A DNA stretch of 64,000 nt from JAXMCI01 sp046349435 (lineage in GTDB: Bacteria; Pseudomonadota; Alphaproteobacteria; Dongiales; Dongiaceae). Of the stretch, positions 51,577 through 62,725 are shown piece by piece (the stretch's first letter is position 1; the number at the start of each line of letters is the position of its first letter). The notes under the pieces are model-generated. The model searched no databases. It saw only the letters and a program-made list of their open reading frames with translations, and was not told the DNA's origin. Location: contig JAXMCI010000015.1 of assembly GCA_046349435.1 (NCBI GenBank), positions 119,833-183,832 of the forward strand. Reading direction: 5' to 3'. The translations under genes and the position numbers were made by a program.

Positions 51577-51987
51577 ATGGTCTTCGCGATCCTCGGCCTC
51601 GACCACGTCGTCCTGCGGGCGCGCGACGTCGCCGCGATGAGCCGCTTCTATTGCGAGGTGCTGGGCTGCAGCGTCGAGAAGCTGCAGCCGGCGATCGGCC
51701 TCACCCAGCTGCGCGCCGGGCGGACCCTGATCGACCTGGTCGACGTCGCCGGCCCGCTCGGCCGCCAGGGCGGAGCGCCGCCCGGCAGCGAGGGCCGCAA
51801 CATGGATCATTTCTGCCTGCGCATCGAGCCGTTCGACGGGCCGGCGGTCGCGGCCCATCTGCGCCGGCACGGCGTCGAGCCCGGCGAGGTTGTGCAGCGC
51901 TACGGCGCCGAGGGCAACGGGCCCTCGCTCTACCTGCTGGATCCCGAAGGCAACACGGTCGAGCTCAAGGGGCCGCCGGCGGCGTAG
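51577..51987 (+). CDS. VOC/glyoxalase-fold protein
   Basis: A 136-residue vicinal oxygen chelate domain. Expected metal ligands: His in LGLDHVVLRARDV, His in MDHFCLRIEPF and Glu in DPEGNTVELKGP. It has the usual two beta-alpha-beta modules. Such proteins include glyoxalase, fosfomycin resistance and dioxygenase types; the order of residues fits a general lactoylglutathione lyase-like group with undetermined substrate. Confidence 0.88.
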   Translation: MVFAILGLDHVVLRARDVAAMSRFYCEVLGCSVEKLQPAIGLTQLRAGRTLIDLVDVAGPLGRQGGAPPGSEGRNMDHFCLRIEPFDGPAVAAHLRRHGVEPGEVVQRYGAEGNGPSLYLLDPEGNTVELKGPPAA

Positions 51988-52008
51988 CCGGGCCGGGAGG
52001 TGGCCAAC

Positions 52009-52134
52009 ATGGATCTCCCGTTCATCCGGTCTCGCGATGGGAACGGGGACTACGCGAGCTTCTGCACGACCGGCACCGGGAACTTTCCAGCCTGGACCTG
52101 CTCGTCGCCACCATACATGCGCAGGACGAGATAG
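52009..52134 (+). pseudogene. possible truncated gene start at the island edge
   Basis: An ATG with a strong ribosome site (GGGAGG, eight bases before it) starts MDLPFIRSRDGNGDYASF. The frame then runs into sequence antisense to the 3' end of the DUF1254 gene and stops after 41 codons. The good start signals and the change of base composition near 52040 suggest a gene whose body was lost when the neighbouring segment arrived. It could also be chance. Confidence 0.3.
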
Positions 52135-54686
52135 AAGCCTTCGTTCGGGACCGGCAGGAAGTTGGTATCCTCTCCCTTGCCCTTGGTATCGTGGCTCAGC
52201 CGGAGCGTGACGGTACCGTCGGCATTCAGCTTCACATGACGGTCGCCCCGGCTGTGGCGATTGAGATCGTTGGCGATCATCAGCATCGTTCTCGAGCCGT
52301 AGGCCGTCACAGACCAGAACTGGGAGACGTTGGGGGGCGTAAAGGTGATGACGTAGTCATTCGCCCCGTTCAGGGCGTCGCCGTTCTGGTCCTTGACCAT
52401 CTGGATGTACGAGGCTTCGACCGGCGGAGCGCCCCACTGCCCGATATAGGTCCCGGCCTGGAACAACAGACGGTCGCCACGACCGAGCTCCTCGCGCGTG
52501 CCCAGCGATCTGGTGGCGTTGGTGAGCGTCGGGAGAATTTCCTTCAACCGTTCGACGGCACGTTGCTCGCTGATCTCGGCCGCGGCCAGCTGCTCGGGCG
52601 TAGGGCTATTCCTGCCCGCGCCGATCCCGGACTCCTCCAGACCCTCGAGCCAGTGGGCGTCTGCGGTCGCCATGGTGCTGTCCGCCAGCACGAAGTTCAC
52701 GCGCTCCAGCCAGGAGTTGCCCGAGGGACGAATATACTGTCGAACCTTGGGCTTCGGCCCGTTTTGCCCGAGGAACTCGCTCAGGGTGCGGATATTCCAG
52801 TCGTCGACGTATTTCAGCGCCTTCTTCTCATCCTCCACCCCGGTCGCCATCACCCTCCCCATCAGCTTGAGGAAGTTGCTTTCGACGCGGACAACCTCCG
52901 TGACGCCATCAGGAACGTCGCCCTTCCAGGTTCGGTTCGCGAACATGAAGCGGCCGCCCTTCGCGCCGCGTGTCCGCTTGCCGAAGAGGCTGGTGGTGTA
53001 GTGCCCCATGTCCATGGTGTGGAGCAGCCAGTATCGGCCGTCATCGTGGTCGGGCACCGAGACGATCACCGGCTCGGCAGCGACATCCAGCCAACCCATG
53101 AGGTGCAGCGTATCGTTGTTGATCGTCGGATGCGCCGTGTACCTGTCGTCGGCCAGGTGACGGATGATTTGAAAGCGGTTGGCCGGATAGCCCGGTTGCA
53201 CCATGGTCTCGTAGAGATGCTGATACGCCTTGTCGATGCCATAGGCGTACAGGTATGCGCGATCCGAGATGGCCTGGAGCTCGGGCAGGACGTCTTGCGC
53301 CGGCCCGACCTGCTCGATAGCGGGGGGGACCCAGGTGCCTTTGACGAGAGGTTCGTCGGGCCAGTAGGCCCGAATCGTCACGCCGAATGTACCCTTCGGC
53401 GAAGGCAGCCAGTTGGAGACGAGGTCTTCCGCGGGCCGGTCCTTTTGCAGATAGATTGTCAGCGAACCATCAGCTGCAAATTGGAGCGTCTTGTTCTTGG
53501 TGCCGAGCGAGTATCGTTTCAGGTCGTTGACTTGGAAAAAGTGATGCTCATCATACATGGTGAGCGACCAGAAGCCGCGAACTGGCGGCAGCGCGCCCTT
53601 TGCGAAAGTGAGCTTGTAGCGATTTCCACCGTTCAGCCGTCTGCCGGACGCGTCGCGGTACTGGTAGAAATACACCGTTTCTTCGGTCCGGTTTACGAAG
53701 ATGTTCGATTTGGCCATGGCCAGCCGGGTCAGATAGTCGGTCCCGAAGGCCGCGCCGTTGAAGCCTCGCGTCCAGTTGCCCGGCAGCAGCACGCCGACGT
53801 TGCTGAAGCGGAAGAACTCGTCCACCAGTTCTCCTTCGGTTCGCGCCGCAGCCTCGACCATGGCCGCCCTCACGGCCGTGTCGGCCGCCGCCGCTGCGAG
53901 CAGCGCCCGCATTTGACCGTAGAGCGCCTCTTCGCCGGGCAGCGGCGGCACCTCGTCCAGCACCGCGCCAAGCTGGTCGAAAAATTTGCCCGGCTCGACC
54001 CATTTCATCTCGCCCTGCTCGTCGGCCGGCGAGGGCACGCTTGGGATCTTTCTCCAATCCGTGACCTTCATGCGACCGTCGAATGAGGCGAGCGGATAGA
54101 GGGCGATCTGGCTGATGACCTGCTGGATCGCCTCGCGGTCCTGTGCCGTGTCGTCCATGAAGACACGCGGCACGATGACCCCCATGGAGGTCGAAAGCCT
54201 GAAGACGCCGGAGATGCCGGCCGGCACCTCTCCCCTCCACTCGTTACCGGTGATGAGGTAGAAGCCCGGCGCGGTGCCGTACTGTCGACCGATTTCGGCC
54301 ACCTCGTCGGTGCGCTGGTCATAGAAAGCGTAAACCCAGAAGCGGTTGCCGAAGTCCGGGACCTGCAGGACCGCTGGCGACTCGCCGGGCGAAACGATGC
54401 CAAATCCGTAAACCACGTCCTGGTTCGGATGTGCGACGTGGCGCTGCAGCGCGTCTACGTAATCCGAGTACATGGCGAGATGGTTCGGCGGCGCCATCGG
54501 TGCGCCGCCGACGTAGGTGATGCTCGGGACCCTGCGGAACACCTCACGGCGATTGTGCATATTGACCAGCGGCCAGCCCCAGACATAGGCCAATCTGGCG
54601 ATCAGGCCCGCATAGGCGGGATGCATTATTGTCCCCGGTACCGGCCCCGCCGGCATATGATCCCTCGGACGCATTGCATCGTTCAT
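52050..54686 (-). CDS. doubled DUF1254/DUF1214 protein
   Basis: An 878-residue protein made of two DUF1254-DUF1214 units. The first begins near residue 25 (LARLAYVWGWPLVNMHN) with a DUF1214 part around 330-440 (FYQYRDASGRRLNGG, then FWSLTMYD). The second begins near residue 480 (YLYAYGIDKAYQHLYET) with another DUF1214 near 780 (NGANDYVITFTPPN, FWSVTAYG). No signal peptide is evident. Codon use is clearly less GC-rich than the neighbours, indicating transfer. The ATG at 54686 follows GGGGAGAGG. The domains have no proven chemistry. Confidence 0.85.
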   Translation of the reverse strand: MNDAMRPRDHMPAGPVPGTIMHPAYAGLIARLAYVWGWPLVNMHNRREVFRRVPSITYVGGAPMAPPNHLAMYSDYVDALQRHVAHPNQDVVYGFGIVSPGESPAVLQVPDFGNRFWVYAFYDQRTDEVAEIGRQYGTAPGFYLITGNEWRGEVPAGISGVFRLSTSMGVIVPRVFMDDTAQDREAIQQVISQIALYPLASFDGRMKVTDWRKIPSVPSPADEQGEMKWVEPGKFFDQLGAVLDEVPPLPGEEALYGQMRALLAAAAADTAVRAAMVEAAARTEGELVDEFFRFSNVGVLLPGNWTRGFNGAAFGTDYLTRLAMAKSNIFVNRTEETVYFYQYRDASGRRLNGGNRYKLTFAKGALPPVRGFWSLTMYDEHHFFQVNDLKRYSLGTKNKTLQFAADGSLTIYLQKDRPAEDLVSNWLPSPKGTFGVTIRAYWPDEPLVKGTWVPPAIEQVGPAQDVLPELQAISDRAYLYAYGIDKAYQHLYETMVQPGYPANRFQIIRHLADDRYTAHPTINNDTLHLMGWLDVAAEPVIVSVPDHDDGRYWLLHTMDMGHYTTSLFGKRTRGAKGGRFMFANRTWKGDVPDGVTEVVRVESNFLKLMGRVMATGVEDEKKALKYVDDWNIRTLSEFLGQNGPKPKVRQYIRPSGNSWLERVNFVLADSTMATADAHWLEGLEESGIGAGRNSPTPEQLAAAEISEQRAVERLKEILPTLTNATRSLGTREELGRGDRLLFQAGTYIGQWGAPPVEASYIQMVKDQNGDALNGANDYVITFTPPNVSQFWSVTAYGSRTMLMIANDLNRHSRGDRHVKLNADGTVTLRLSHDTKGKGEDTNFLPVPNEGFYLVLRMYGGDEQVQAGKFPVPVVQKLA

Positions 54687-54796
54687 GGTCGCCTCTCCCC
54701 TTTCGCCGGACCGCGCGGCGTCACCCGCGAATTGGTCGCCGGCAGCTGTCAGTCCAGGTCCTGGCCAAGCGTGGCAGTGGAGACGGATGTTGTCCA

Positions 54797-54901
54797 GGCA
54801 CCGGCTCGGTCAGCGTGCGCAACGGCGGCGTCATCCAGACCTGACACACCGTGATCGGCGACAACAGCGTCCTCGGCGGCAACGGCACTTAGGACGGCGA
54901 C
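54797..54901 (+). pseudogene. relic of the PEP-CTERM repeat gene
   Basis: These 105 bases align without gaps to 57099-57203 in the PEP-CTERM gene, with 13 mismatches by hand count. Read in the same frame they contain two stops (VRNGGVIQT-stop, GGNGT-stop). The relic ends exactly where the transposase frame begins (54902). It therefore is a decayed fragment of a second copy of that gene, cut by or carried with the IS630 element. Confidence 0.8.
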
Positions 54902-55359
54902 ATGATCGGGCTGCTCGCGCAACAGGGCAGCGCCGGAGCCGGGCTCGATCCTGCTACTCTGCGGGACCTGCTGGCGATCGCGCTCGTGCTGCGGTGGGGC
55001 CCACCGATGGTCCTCGACGGCCCGATGACCGGACCGGTGTTCCAGGCCTATGTCCGACAACTGCTGGTGCCGACGCTCAGGCCCGGCGACATCGTCGCCC
55101 TCGACAACCTGCCCGCCCACCGCGTCGCCGGGGTCCGCGAGGCGACCGAAGCCGCCGGGCCGGCCGCCTGTTCCTGCCACCCTACAGTGCCGACTTCAAT
55201 CCGATCGAGCAATTGCTCGCAGAGTTCAAAGCGTTGCTCCGCAAGGCCGCCGCCCGAACAAAAGAGGCGCTCTGGCGCGCCATCGCTGACGCGCTCGACG
55301 CGTTCCCTCCCAACGAATGCCGCACCTACCTCCGAGGCTCTGGTTACGAACCAGACTGA
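54902..55359 (+). pseudogene. IS630-family transposase, 5' truncated and frameshifted
   Basis: The C-terminal half of an IS630 (Tc1/mariner-like) transposase. The first frame gives VLDGPMTGPVFQAYVRQLLV and GDIVALDNLPAHR, with the second catalytic Asp. Near 55160 a frameshift moves to the next frame, which continues LFLPPYSADFNPIEQLLAEF with the catalytic Glu and ends at 55359. The N-terminal helix-turn-helix and first catalytic Asp are missing, so the element is dead. No terminal inverted repeats could be recognised. Confidence 0.88.
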
Positions 55360-55613
55360 TCGGAGAATGCTCTAGCTTGTCAAATTGGCCGGTCTTGGTA
55401 GGTCGTGATCTGTCCGTTTCGTTCTCGTTTCCCCCGGGGCCCCCCAGGAAAAACGAGCGGCGTGGAAGCGTGGCACGCGACCTCGTGCTTTGTCAGTCTA
55501 ACCTTGCGGGCGGCATTGTAGTTATGTGGCACACATATTGCGTGCCATATCATCTGCATGTTCTGGAATCGCGCAGTGCATGCCTTGTTTGTCCTTAACC
55601 GGGGAGACTCAGG
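55360..55613. promoter_or_regulatory. AT-richer promoter region of the PEP-CTERM gene
   Basis: 254 bases between the dead transposase and the PEP-CTERM gene, visibly less GC-rich than the rest of the window. It includes the sigma-54 element at 55527-55541 and GGCCCCCCAGG-type GC clusters upstream that could hold activator sites. The element lies within the interrupted palindrome TGGCAC-ACATATTGC-GTGCCA (55527-55547). Confidence 0.5.
55527..55541 (+). promoter_or_regulatory. sigma-54 (RpoN) promoter
   Basis: TGGCAC-ACATA-TTGC matches the -24/-12 consensus TGGCACN5TTGC at every fixed base, with the required ten bases between GG and GC. Transcription would start near 55553, leaving an untranslated leader of about 60 bases before the ATG at 55614. 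PEP-CTERM genes are known in some proteobacteria to be controlled by RpoN with the PrsK/PrsR system, which fits. Confidence 0.85.
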
Positions 55614-57704
55614 ATGAGATCCTTTCGTCGTGCATTGCTCGGCGCTGTCGCCTTGCTCATACCCGGCCTGACGACCACGCCCTCGATGGCTGGAATCTTC
55701 ACCACCGGCAGCGTACTGCCGTTCGGCATCGGGCCGGGCGACAGCACTGCCGCCAACGTCTTCGTCGGCGGCGATTTCAACGGGCCCGCCACCGGCACCA
55801 TGACCATCAATGGCGGCTCGGTGCTGACCACGCCCTCGCCCGACCCGCAGGGTCATCTCGGCACGCTCGCCGGGTCGTCCGGCACCGTCACGGTGACCGG
55901 GACGGGCTCAGCCTGGAAGCTGCAAGGGGTGATCAATGACGGGTTCGACGACGGGCTCGGCGGTTTCCTGAGCGTCGGGCGGGCCGGCGTCGGCCAGCTG
56001 AACGTCACCGCCGGCGGCCAGGTGAACATCGATGCCGGGGCGACCGGGATCACGCCGGCGATGCTGGTCGGCGCCAACGCCGGCGGGCAGGGCACCGTGC
56101 TGATCGACGGCACCGGCTCGAAGATCACCGTCGATTGCGCGGCCTGCACCCCCACCAACGGGCCCGCGACCCAGATCGGATCCGCGGGCAACGGCAGCAT
56201 GACGGTCCAGAACGGCGGCACGCTGGCGCTGACCGGCACCGATGCGTTCCTGGCAGTCGGTCATCACACCGGCAGTGTCGGCCAGCTCGATGTCACCGGC
56301 GGCGGCCTGGTGTCGCTCAATGGCGGCAACGCCATCGCCTCGGCAAGCATCGGCACCGAGGCCGGCACCAGCGGCACCGTCAATCTGACGAACAATGGGC
56401 AGATGACATTCTCGGGAGGCCAGTCCTACCTCTTCGTCGGCCGCAACGGACAAGGCAGCCTGTCTCTCGATTCCGGCAGCTCCCTGTCGCTGACCGGCCA
56501 GCCGACGACGGAATTCAGCAGCGTCGGCCTGTATGTCGGGGAGGGGACCGGCGGGGTCGGCAACGTCACGCTCTCGAACGGCTCGAGCCTGTCGCTGACC
56601 GGGCAGAGCCCGCTGCTCTTCATCGGCCGCGACGGCGTCGGCGCCATGCAGGTCCTGTCAGGCAGCTCGGTCACGCTGCAAGGGCTGGCGACCGATCCGG
56701 CGGACACCGGCATCGAGATCGCCTCGCATCACACGGCGACGGCACCGGGTGGCTCGCTGCTGGTCGACAATGCCTCGGTCGCGGTGACCGCCAACCAGGC
56801 CTTCATCAACGTCGGGACCGACGGCCCCGGCAGCCTGACGGTGCGCAACGGCGGCACGGTGACCATCACGGGCACCGACGGCTACGGCTTCCTCGGGGTC
56901 GGCCGCAGCGGCAACGGCACCCTCGACATCGAGAGCGGCGGCCAGGTCACCGTTGCCTCGGCGACCGGCGATTCGAGCGTCTTCGTCGCCCAGGCGCCCG
57001 GCAGCGTGGGGACGGTGATCGTCGACGGGGCGGCATCGAAGCTCAACGCCGGCGCGCTGCTCGCGATCGGCACCGATTTCGACCTGGCGAGCCCGGGCGG
57101 CACCGGCACGGTCAGCGTGCGCAACGGCGGCGTCATCCAGGCCAGCCAGACCGTGATCGGCGCCAACGGCTTCCTCGGCGGCAACGGCACCATCGTCGGC
57201 GACGTCGCCAATGACGGCGGCACGGTGTCGCCGGGCCTGTCGCCGGGCCGGCTGACGATCGACGGGAACTACGTCCAGAACGCCGGCCAGCTCGACATCG
57301 AGATCGCCGGCCTCGCCCCCGGCCAGTTCGACGTGCTCGACGTCACCGGCACGGCGACCTTCACGGGCGGCTCGATCGTGCTCGCCTTCGAGAGCTTCCT
57401 GCCGCAGACCGGCGACGTGCTCACCTTCCTGCTCGCCCAGTCGATCCTCGGGCTCGACAGCGTCGATCTGCTCTTCTCCGGCATCGCGCAGGGCTTCCAG
57501 TACGACCTGACGTCGAGCGGCGGCATGGTCCGGCTGGTCGCGCTCAACGATGCCGAGGCGGTGCCGGAGCCGGGCTCGATGCTGCTGCTCTGCGGCGGCC
57601 TGCTGACGATCGCGCTGGTGGTCCGCCGGGTCCGGCCGCGGCGGGCGGGCCTGGCGGCCAAGTCCGGGCTAACCCTCTTCTATAGCCCAGAGCCGGCCCT
57701 CTAG
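55614..57704 (+). CDS. PEP-CTERM surface protein with Gly/Ser/Thr beta-repeats
   Basis: A 696-residue exported protein. A signal peptide (RRALLGAVALLIPG, cleavage near SMAG) is followed by about fifteen degenerate repeats of the form (G/N)(G/S)-x-(L/V)-x-(V/L)-x-x-G-(S/G)-x-V, as in right-handed beta-helix adhesin-like proteins. The C-terminus has the sorting signal VPEPGSM, a hydrophobic helix (LLLCGGLLTIALVV) and basic RRVRPRR, so an exosortase should anchor it outside. The tail after the signal is longer than usual (about 25 residues). No exosortase gene is in this window. Confidence 0.9.
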   Translation: MRSFRRALLGAVALLIPGLTTTPSMAGIFTTGSVLPFGIGPGDSTAANVFVGGDFNGPATGTMTINGGSVLTTPSPDPQGHLGTLAGSSGTVTVTGTGSAWKLQGVINDGFDDGLGGFLSVGRAGVGQLNVTAGGQVNIDAGATGITPAMLVGANAGGQGTVLIDGTGSKITVDCAACTPTNGPATQIGSAGNGSMTVQNGGTLALTGTDAFLAVGHHTGSVGQLDVTGGGLVSLNGGNAIASASIGTEAGTSGTVNLTNNGQMTFSGGQSYLFVGRNGQGSLSLDSGSSLSLTGQPTTEFSSVGLYVGEGTGGVGNVTLSNGSSLSLTGQSPLLFIGRDGVGAMQVLSGSSVTLQGLATDPADTGIEIASHHTATAPGGSLLVDNASVAVTANQAFINVGTDGPGSLTVRNGGTVTITGTDGYGFLGVGRSGNGTLDIESGGQVTVASATGDSSVFVAQAPGSVGTVIVDGAASKLNAGALLAIGTDFDLASPGGTGTVSVRNGGVIQASQTVIGANGFLGGNGTIVGDVANDGGTVSPGLSPGRLTIDGNYVQNAGQLDIEIAGLAPGQFDVLDVTGTATFTGGSIVLAFESFLPQTGDVLTFLLAQSILGLDSVDLLFSGIAQGFQYDLTSSGGMVRLVALNDAEAVPEPGSMLLLCGGLLTIALVVRRVRPRRAGLAAKSGLTLFYSPEPAL

Positions 57705-57778
57705 CCAGGACCTCTGCCAAGGCAGCCCGCCCAGGCTGATGGGAGTCTCATGTGTCAACCAGAACCCCGGAGGACGAC

Positions 57779-58192
57779 ATGAAGATTCTCGTGGCCACGG
57801 ACGGGCTGCCCCATTCCGAGGACGCCCTCGACTTCGCCGCCGGCTTCGCCAAGAGGCTCGGCGCCTCGCTGACGGTCATCACCGTCAACGTCGCCCTGCT
57901 GACCCGCGGGGTGCGCAGCTTCATGATCGAGGATGCCGAGATCGAGCGCATCCTGGCCGCGGCGGCGGAGCGCGTGCGCAAGGCCGGCGTGGCCGAGGTC
58001 GAGACCGTGATGGCGCAGGGGCGTGACGTCGCCGCGACGGTGATCGACTACGCTGAGGCGAACGGCATCGACCACATCGTGGTCGGCACCGGCGGTCCCG
58101 GCTTCGCCGCCCGGCTGCTGCTCGGCTCGGTGTCGAGCGCCATCATCGCGCGCGCCCACTGCCCGGTGACGGTGGCCCGCCTGCATCATTGA
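57779..58192 (+). CDS. universal stress protein (UspA family)
   Basis: A 137-residue UspA domain starting at an ATG with GGAGG seven bases upstream. The N-terminus is MKILVATDGLPHSEDALDFA. The ATP-binding motif G-x2-G-x9-G(S) is present in VVGTGGPGFAARLLLGSVSS, followed by ARAHCPVTVAR, so it is an ATP-binding type. It is likely a stress-responsive chaperone-like protein. It is 74 bases after the PEP-CTERM gene. Confidence 0.93.
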   Translation: MKILVATDGLPHSEDALDFAAGFAKRLGASLTVITVNVALLTRGVRSFMIEDAEIERILAAAAERVRKAGVAEVETVMAQGRDVAATVIDYAEANGIDHIVVGTGGPGFAARLLLGSVSSAIIARAHCPVTVARLHH

Positions 58193-58376
58193 GCCACCGC
58201 CGCGCGGCGCGTTGTCCGGCCCCGGCCTTTGGTCTAGGCTTGGCGCATCGGATGTCCGTTGGAAATCGACGGCGGCCGGGACCGGCATGGGGTGAGGGGC
58301 CGTCGCGTCCACCGGTCGTGGGCGCGGCGATCCCGCTCCGCCGGACCGTCGCCCTCAGTTTCGGAGGAGGGGTGCC

Positions 58377-58664
58377 ATGCGTTCTTCGCTGCCATGGATC
58401 ATCGGGGCTTCGCTGTCCCTCGCGCTGTGCCTCGCCGCTGCGGCGGCCGTCGCGGACACTGCCGCGCAGGCGCCGTCCGACACCGCGGCGCAGCCGAGCC
58501 TCGGCTGGTCGAACACCGATCCCCGCTATCCCACGCCGCCCTCGAGCCGGCCGCAGGGCGCCATCGTCGATACCGCGGCCGGGACCAAGCCGGTGGTCGT
58601 CGTGCCGCAGGCCTCCGACACGACGCCCCGCCGCAACACCGACCCGCGCTACCCCTCGAACTAG
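58377..58664 (+). CDS. small exported low-complexity protein
   Basis: A 95-residue protein with a signal peptide (GASLSLALCLAAAAAVA, cleavage before DTAA). The mature part is disordered, rich in Ala, Pro, Thr and Ser, with the segment NTDPRYP twice (at about residues 46 and 87). I do not recognise the family. The repeated motif suggests a binding or periplasmic structural role. Confidence 0.55.
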   Translation: MRSSLPWIIGASLSLALCLAAAAAVADTAAQAPSDTAAQPSLGWSNTDPRYPTPPSSRPQGAIVDTAAGTKPVVVVPQASDTTPRRNTDPRYPSN

Positions 58665-58677
58665 GCGCGATGCCGCC

Positions 58678-58729
58678 GGCCGGGGCCGACGCGCCTGGGG
58701 GGCGACGCCCCCCGGCCTCGGCCCCGGCC
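58678..58729. terminator. large nested hairpin between convergent genes
   Basis: GGCCGGGGCCGA (58678-58689) pairs with TCGGCCCCGGCC (58718-58729). Inside is GGGGGGCG-A-CGCCCCCC (58697-58713), so the DNA can form a long two-part hairpin. It fills the 66-base gap between two convergent stops. No T-tract is present; it may act as a bidirectional barrier. Confidence 0.6.
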
Positions 58730-58730
58730 G

Positions 58731-60720
<1,990 letters not shown>

Positions 60721-60737
<17 letters not shown>

Positions 60738-62613
60738 GCGGTACCTCGGCGGTCATCACCAGGGCGGCATTCCCCGGCAGGTGCCATCCGAACTCGCCTT
60801 CGGCCGGCGGCGTTCCCGCCGCGCCGTAGGCGGGATCCTCGCTCGACCAGAGCAGCCGCCAGCTTGCGCCCTCGGGCGGCGCCAGCAGCGGCTCGGGGGC
60901 GGGCCGCAGGTCGAGGTCGCGCCCGAGATTGACCAGCAGCAGCCGGTCGTCGCCCTCTGCGCCGAAGAAGCGCAGCACGAACGCGGCCTGCGACAGCACG
61001 GCGCCGTCGAGGCCGCCCGCCGGCACCTGGCCCAGCACCGCGTCCTCGCGCCGCAGCCGGATCAGGTCGCGGTGCAGCGCCAGCGCCTCGCGGTGCCGCT
61101 CGCACTCGCCGTGGTCGAGGCGGCAGCGCTCGAACGTCGCCCGGTCCTCGGGGTCGGGCAAGCGCTCCTGCATCGCCGGGTCGCCCAGGCTGGGAAACTG
61201 CGAGAGGAACTTGCGCCGCCCCTCGGCGACCAGCGGCGCGAGGTCGTCGTGATGGTCGGCGAAATAGAGGAACGGCGCCGAGGCGGCGAACTCCTGGCCC
61301 TGGAACAGCATCGGCATGCCGGGGCCGAGGATCATGAGCGCGGTCAGCGCCCGCAGCTGGCCGGCGCCGGCCAGCTGGTGGATGCGCAGGCCGCGGCCGG
61401 AATTGGCGACCTGGTCGTGGTTCTGCAGGAAGGTGACCAGCCGGTCGGGCGAGAGGTCGAGCGACGGCGAGCCGCGCGGCTTCTTCTGCCAGTGATAACG
61501 CTGCCCCTGGAACAGGAAGCCGTGCCGCGCCGCCGAGACGAATTCCTGCGGCGTGCCGCGATAGTCGCTGTAGTAAGCCTGCGCCCGGCCGGTCAGCGCC
61601 ACCATGGCGCTGTGGTGGAAATCGTCGTTCCACAGCAGGTCGAGGCCGTAGCCGCCGGCCGCCTCGTCGCGCAGCAGCCGGGCGTGCTGCGGCTCGTTCT
61701 CGCCGACCACCAGCGTCCGGCGGCCGCCGGCCGCGTCCCGCACCCGGCGGACGATGGCGGCCATGATGTTGTCGGCCGAGGCGTCGAAGATCTGCTGCGT
61801 GGCGTCGAGCCGGAGCCCGTCGAAGTGGAACTCCTCGACCCAGTAGGCGGCGTTGGCCAGGAAGAGCTCGCGGACCGGTCCGGCATCGGGGCCGTCGAAG
61901 TTGATCGCCTCGCCCCACTCGTTGGCGTAGCGGTCGGTGAAGTAGGCCGGCGCGAACGACTTGAGGTAGTTCCCGTCCGGACCGAGATGGTTGTAGACGA
62001 CGTCGAGGATCACCGCGATGCCGAGCGCATGGGCCCGGTCGACGAAGCGCCGCAGGTCGTCCGGCCGGCCGTAGAGCCGCGTCGGCGCGAAGAGCTGCAC
62101 GCCGTCATAGCCCCAGCCGAACTCGCCGGGGAACTCGGCCACCGGCATCATCTCGATCACGGTGATGCCGAGGCGGGCCAGCTCCGGCAGCAGCAACTCG
62201 GCCGCCGCCCAGGTCCCCTCGGGCGTGAAGGTGCCGACATGCAGCTCGTAGGCGACCGCCTTGCGCGGCGCCGGCCCGCCCCAGCGCGCGTCGGTCCACA
62301 TGAAGGCCATCGGATCGACGATCTCGGAGGCGCCGTGCGGCCCCTCCGGCTGGAAGCGCGAGGCCGGGTCGGGCAGCGGGCCCTCGCCGTCGAGCCGGTA
62401 GCGGTAGCGCTGCCCGGCGGCGGCGCCCGCGACCGTGGCGGCGAAATAGCCGCCGGGCTCGGGCGCGAGCCGCTCCACCCGCGGCGCGCTCCCATCCTCG
62501 ATCACCACCTCGACCCGTCGCCGCTCCGGCGCCCAGACGCGGAACGCCACCCCGCCCGCCACCGGCTCCGCCCCGACCGGCAGCCGCCGCTTCGCTTCCG
62601 CCTTGCCGCTCAC
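60721..62613 (-). CDS. treZ: malto-oligosyltrehalose trehalohydrolase
   Basis: A 630-residue GH13 enzyme that releases trehalose from maltooligosyltrehalose. A GTG at 62613 with GAGGAGGCG just upstream is the start; upstream sequence in frame is not homologous. An N-terminal CBM48-like domain is followed by the barrel with DVVYNHLGPDGNYL, FDGLRLDATQQIFD (nucleophile Asp), VVGENE (acid/base Glu) and FLQNHDQVANSGRG. The partner TreY is not in this window. It pairs here with a debranching enzyme, suggesting trehalose formation from stored glycogen. Confidence 0.93.
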
Positions 62614-62725
62614 CCGGACGCCTCCTCGCCACACGGGCGGCCCTGCGGCCGTCCCGCCTGAACAAACACGGCTCTGCCTTGGCCGATCCCTGTCCCGTTC
62701 CGCGCCCGGCAAGCTGGGAGGGGGT

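Noticed and set aside
54687..55379. Complete insertion sequence with terminal inverted repeats and TA target duplication
   Set aside because: No matching ends were seen and the transposase lacks its N-terminal half, so only a remnant is called.
55469..55486. Second TGGCAC sequence as another sigma-54 site
   Set aside because: TGGCACGCGACCTCG lacks the TTGC at the -12 position.
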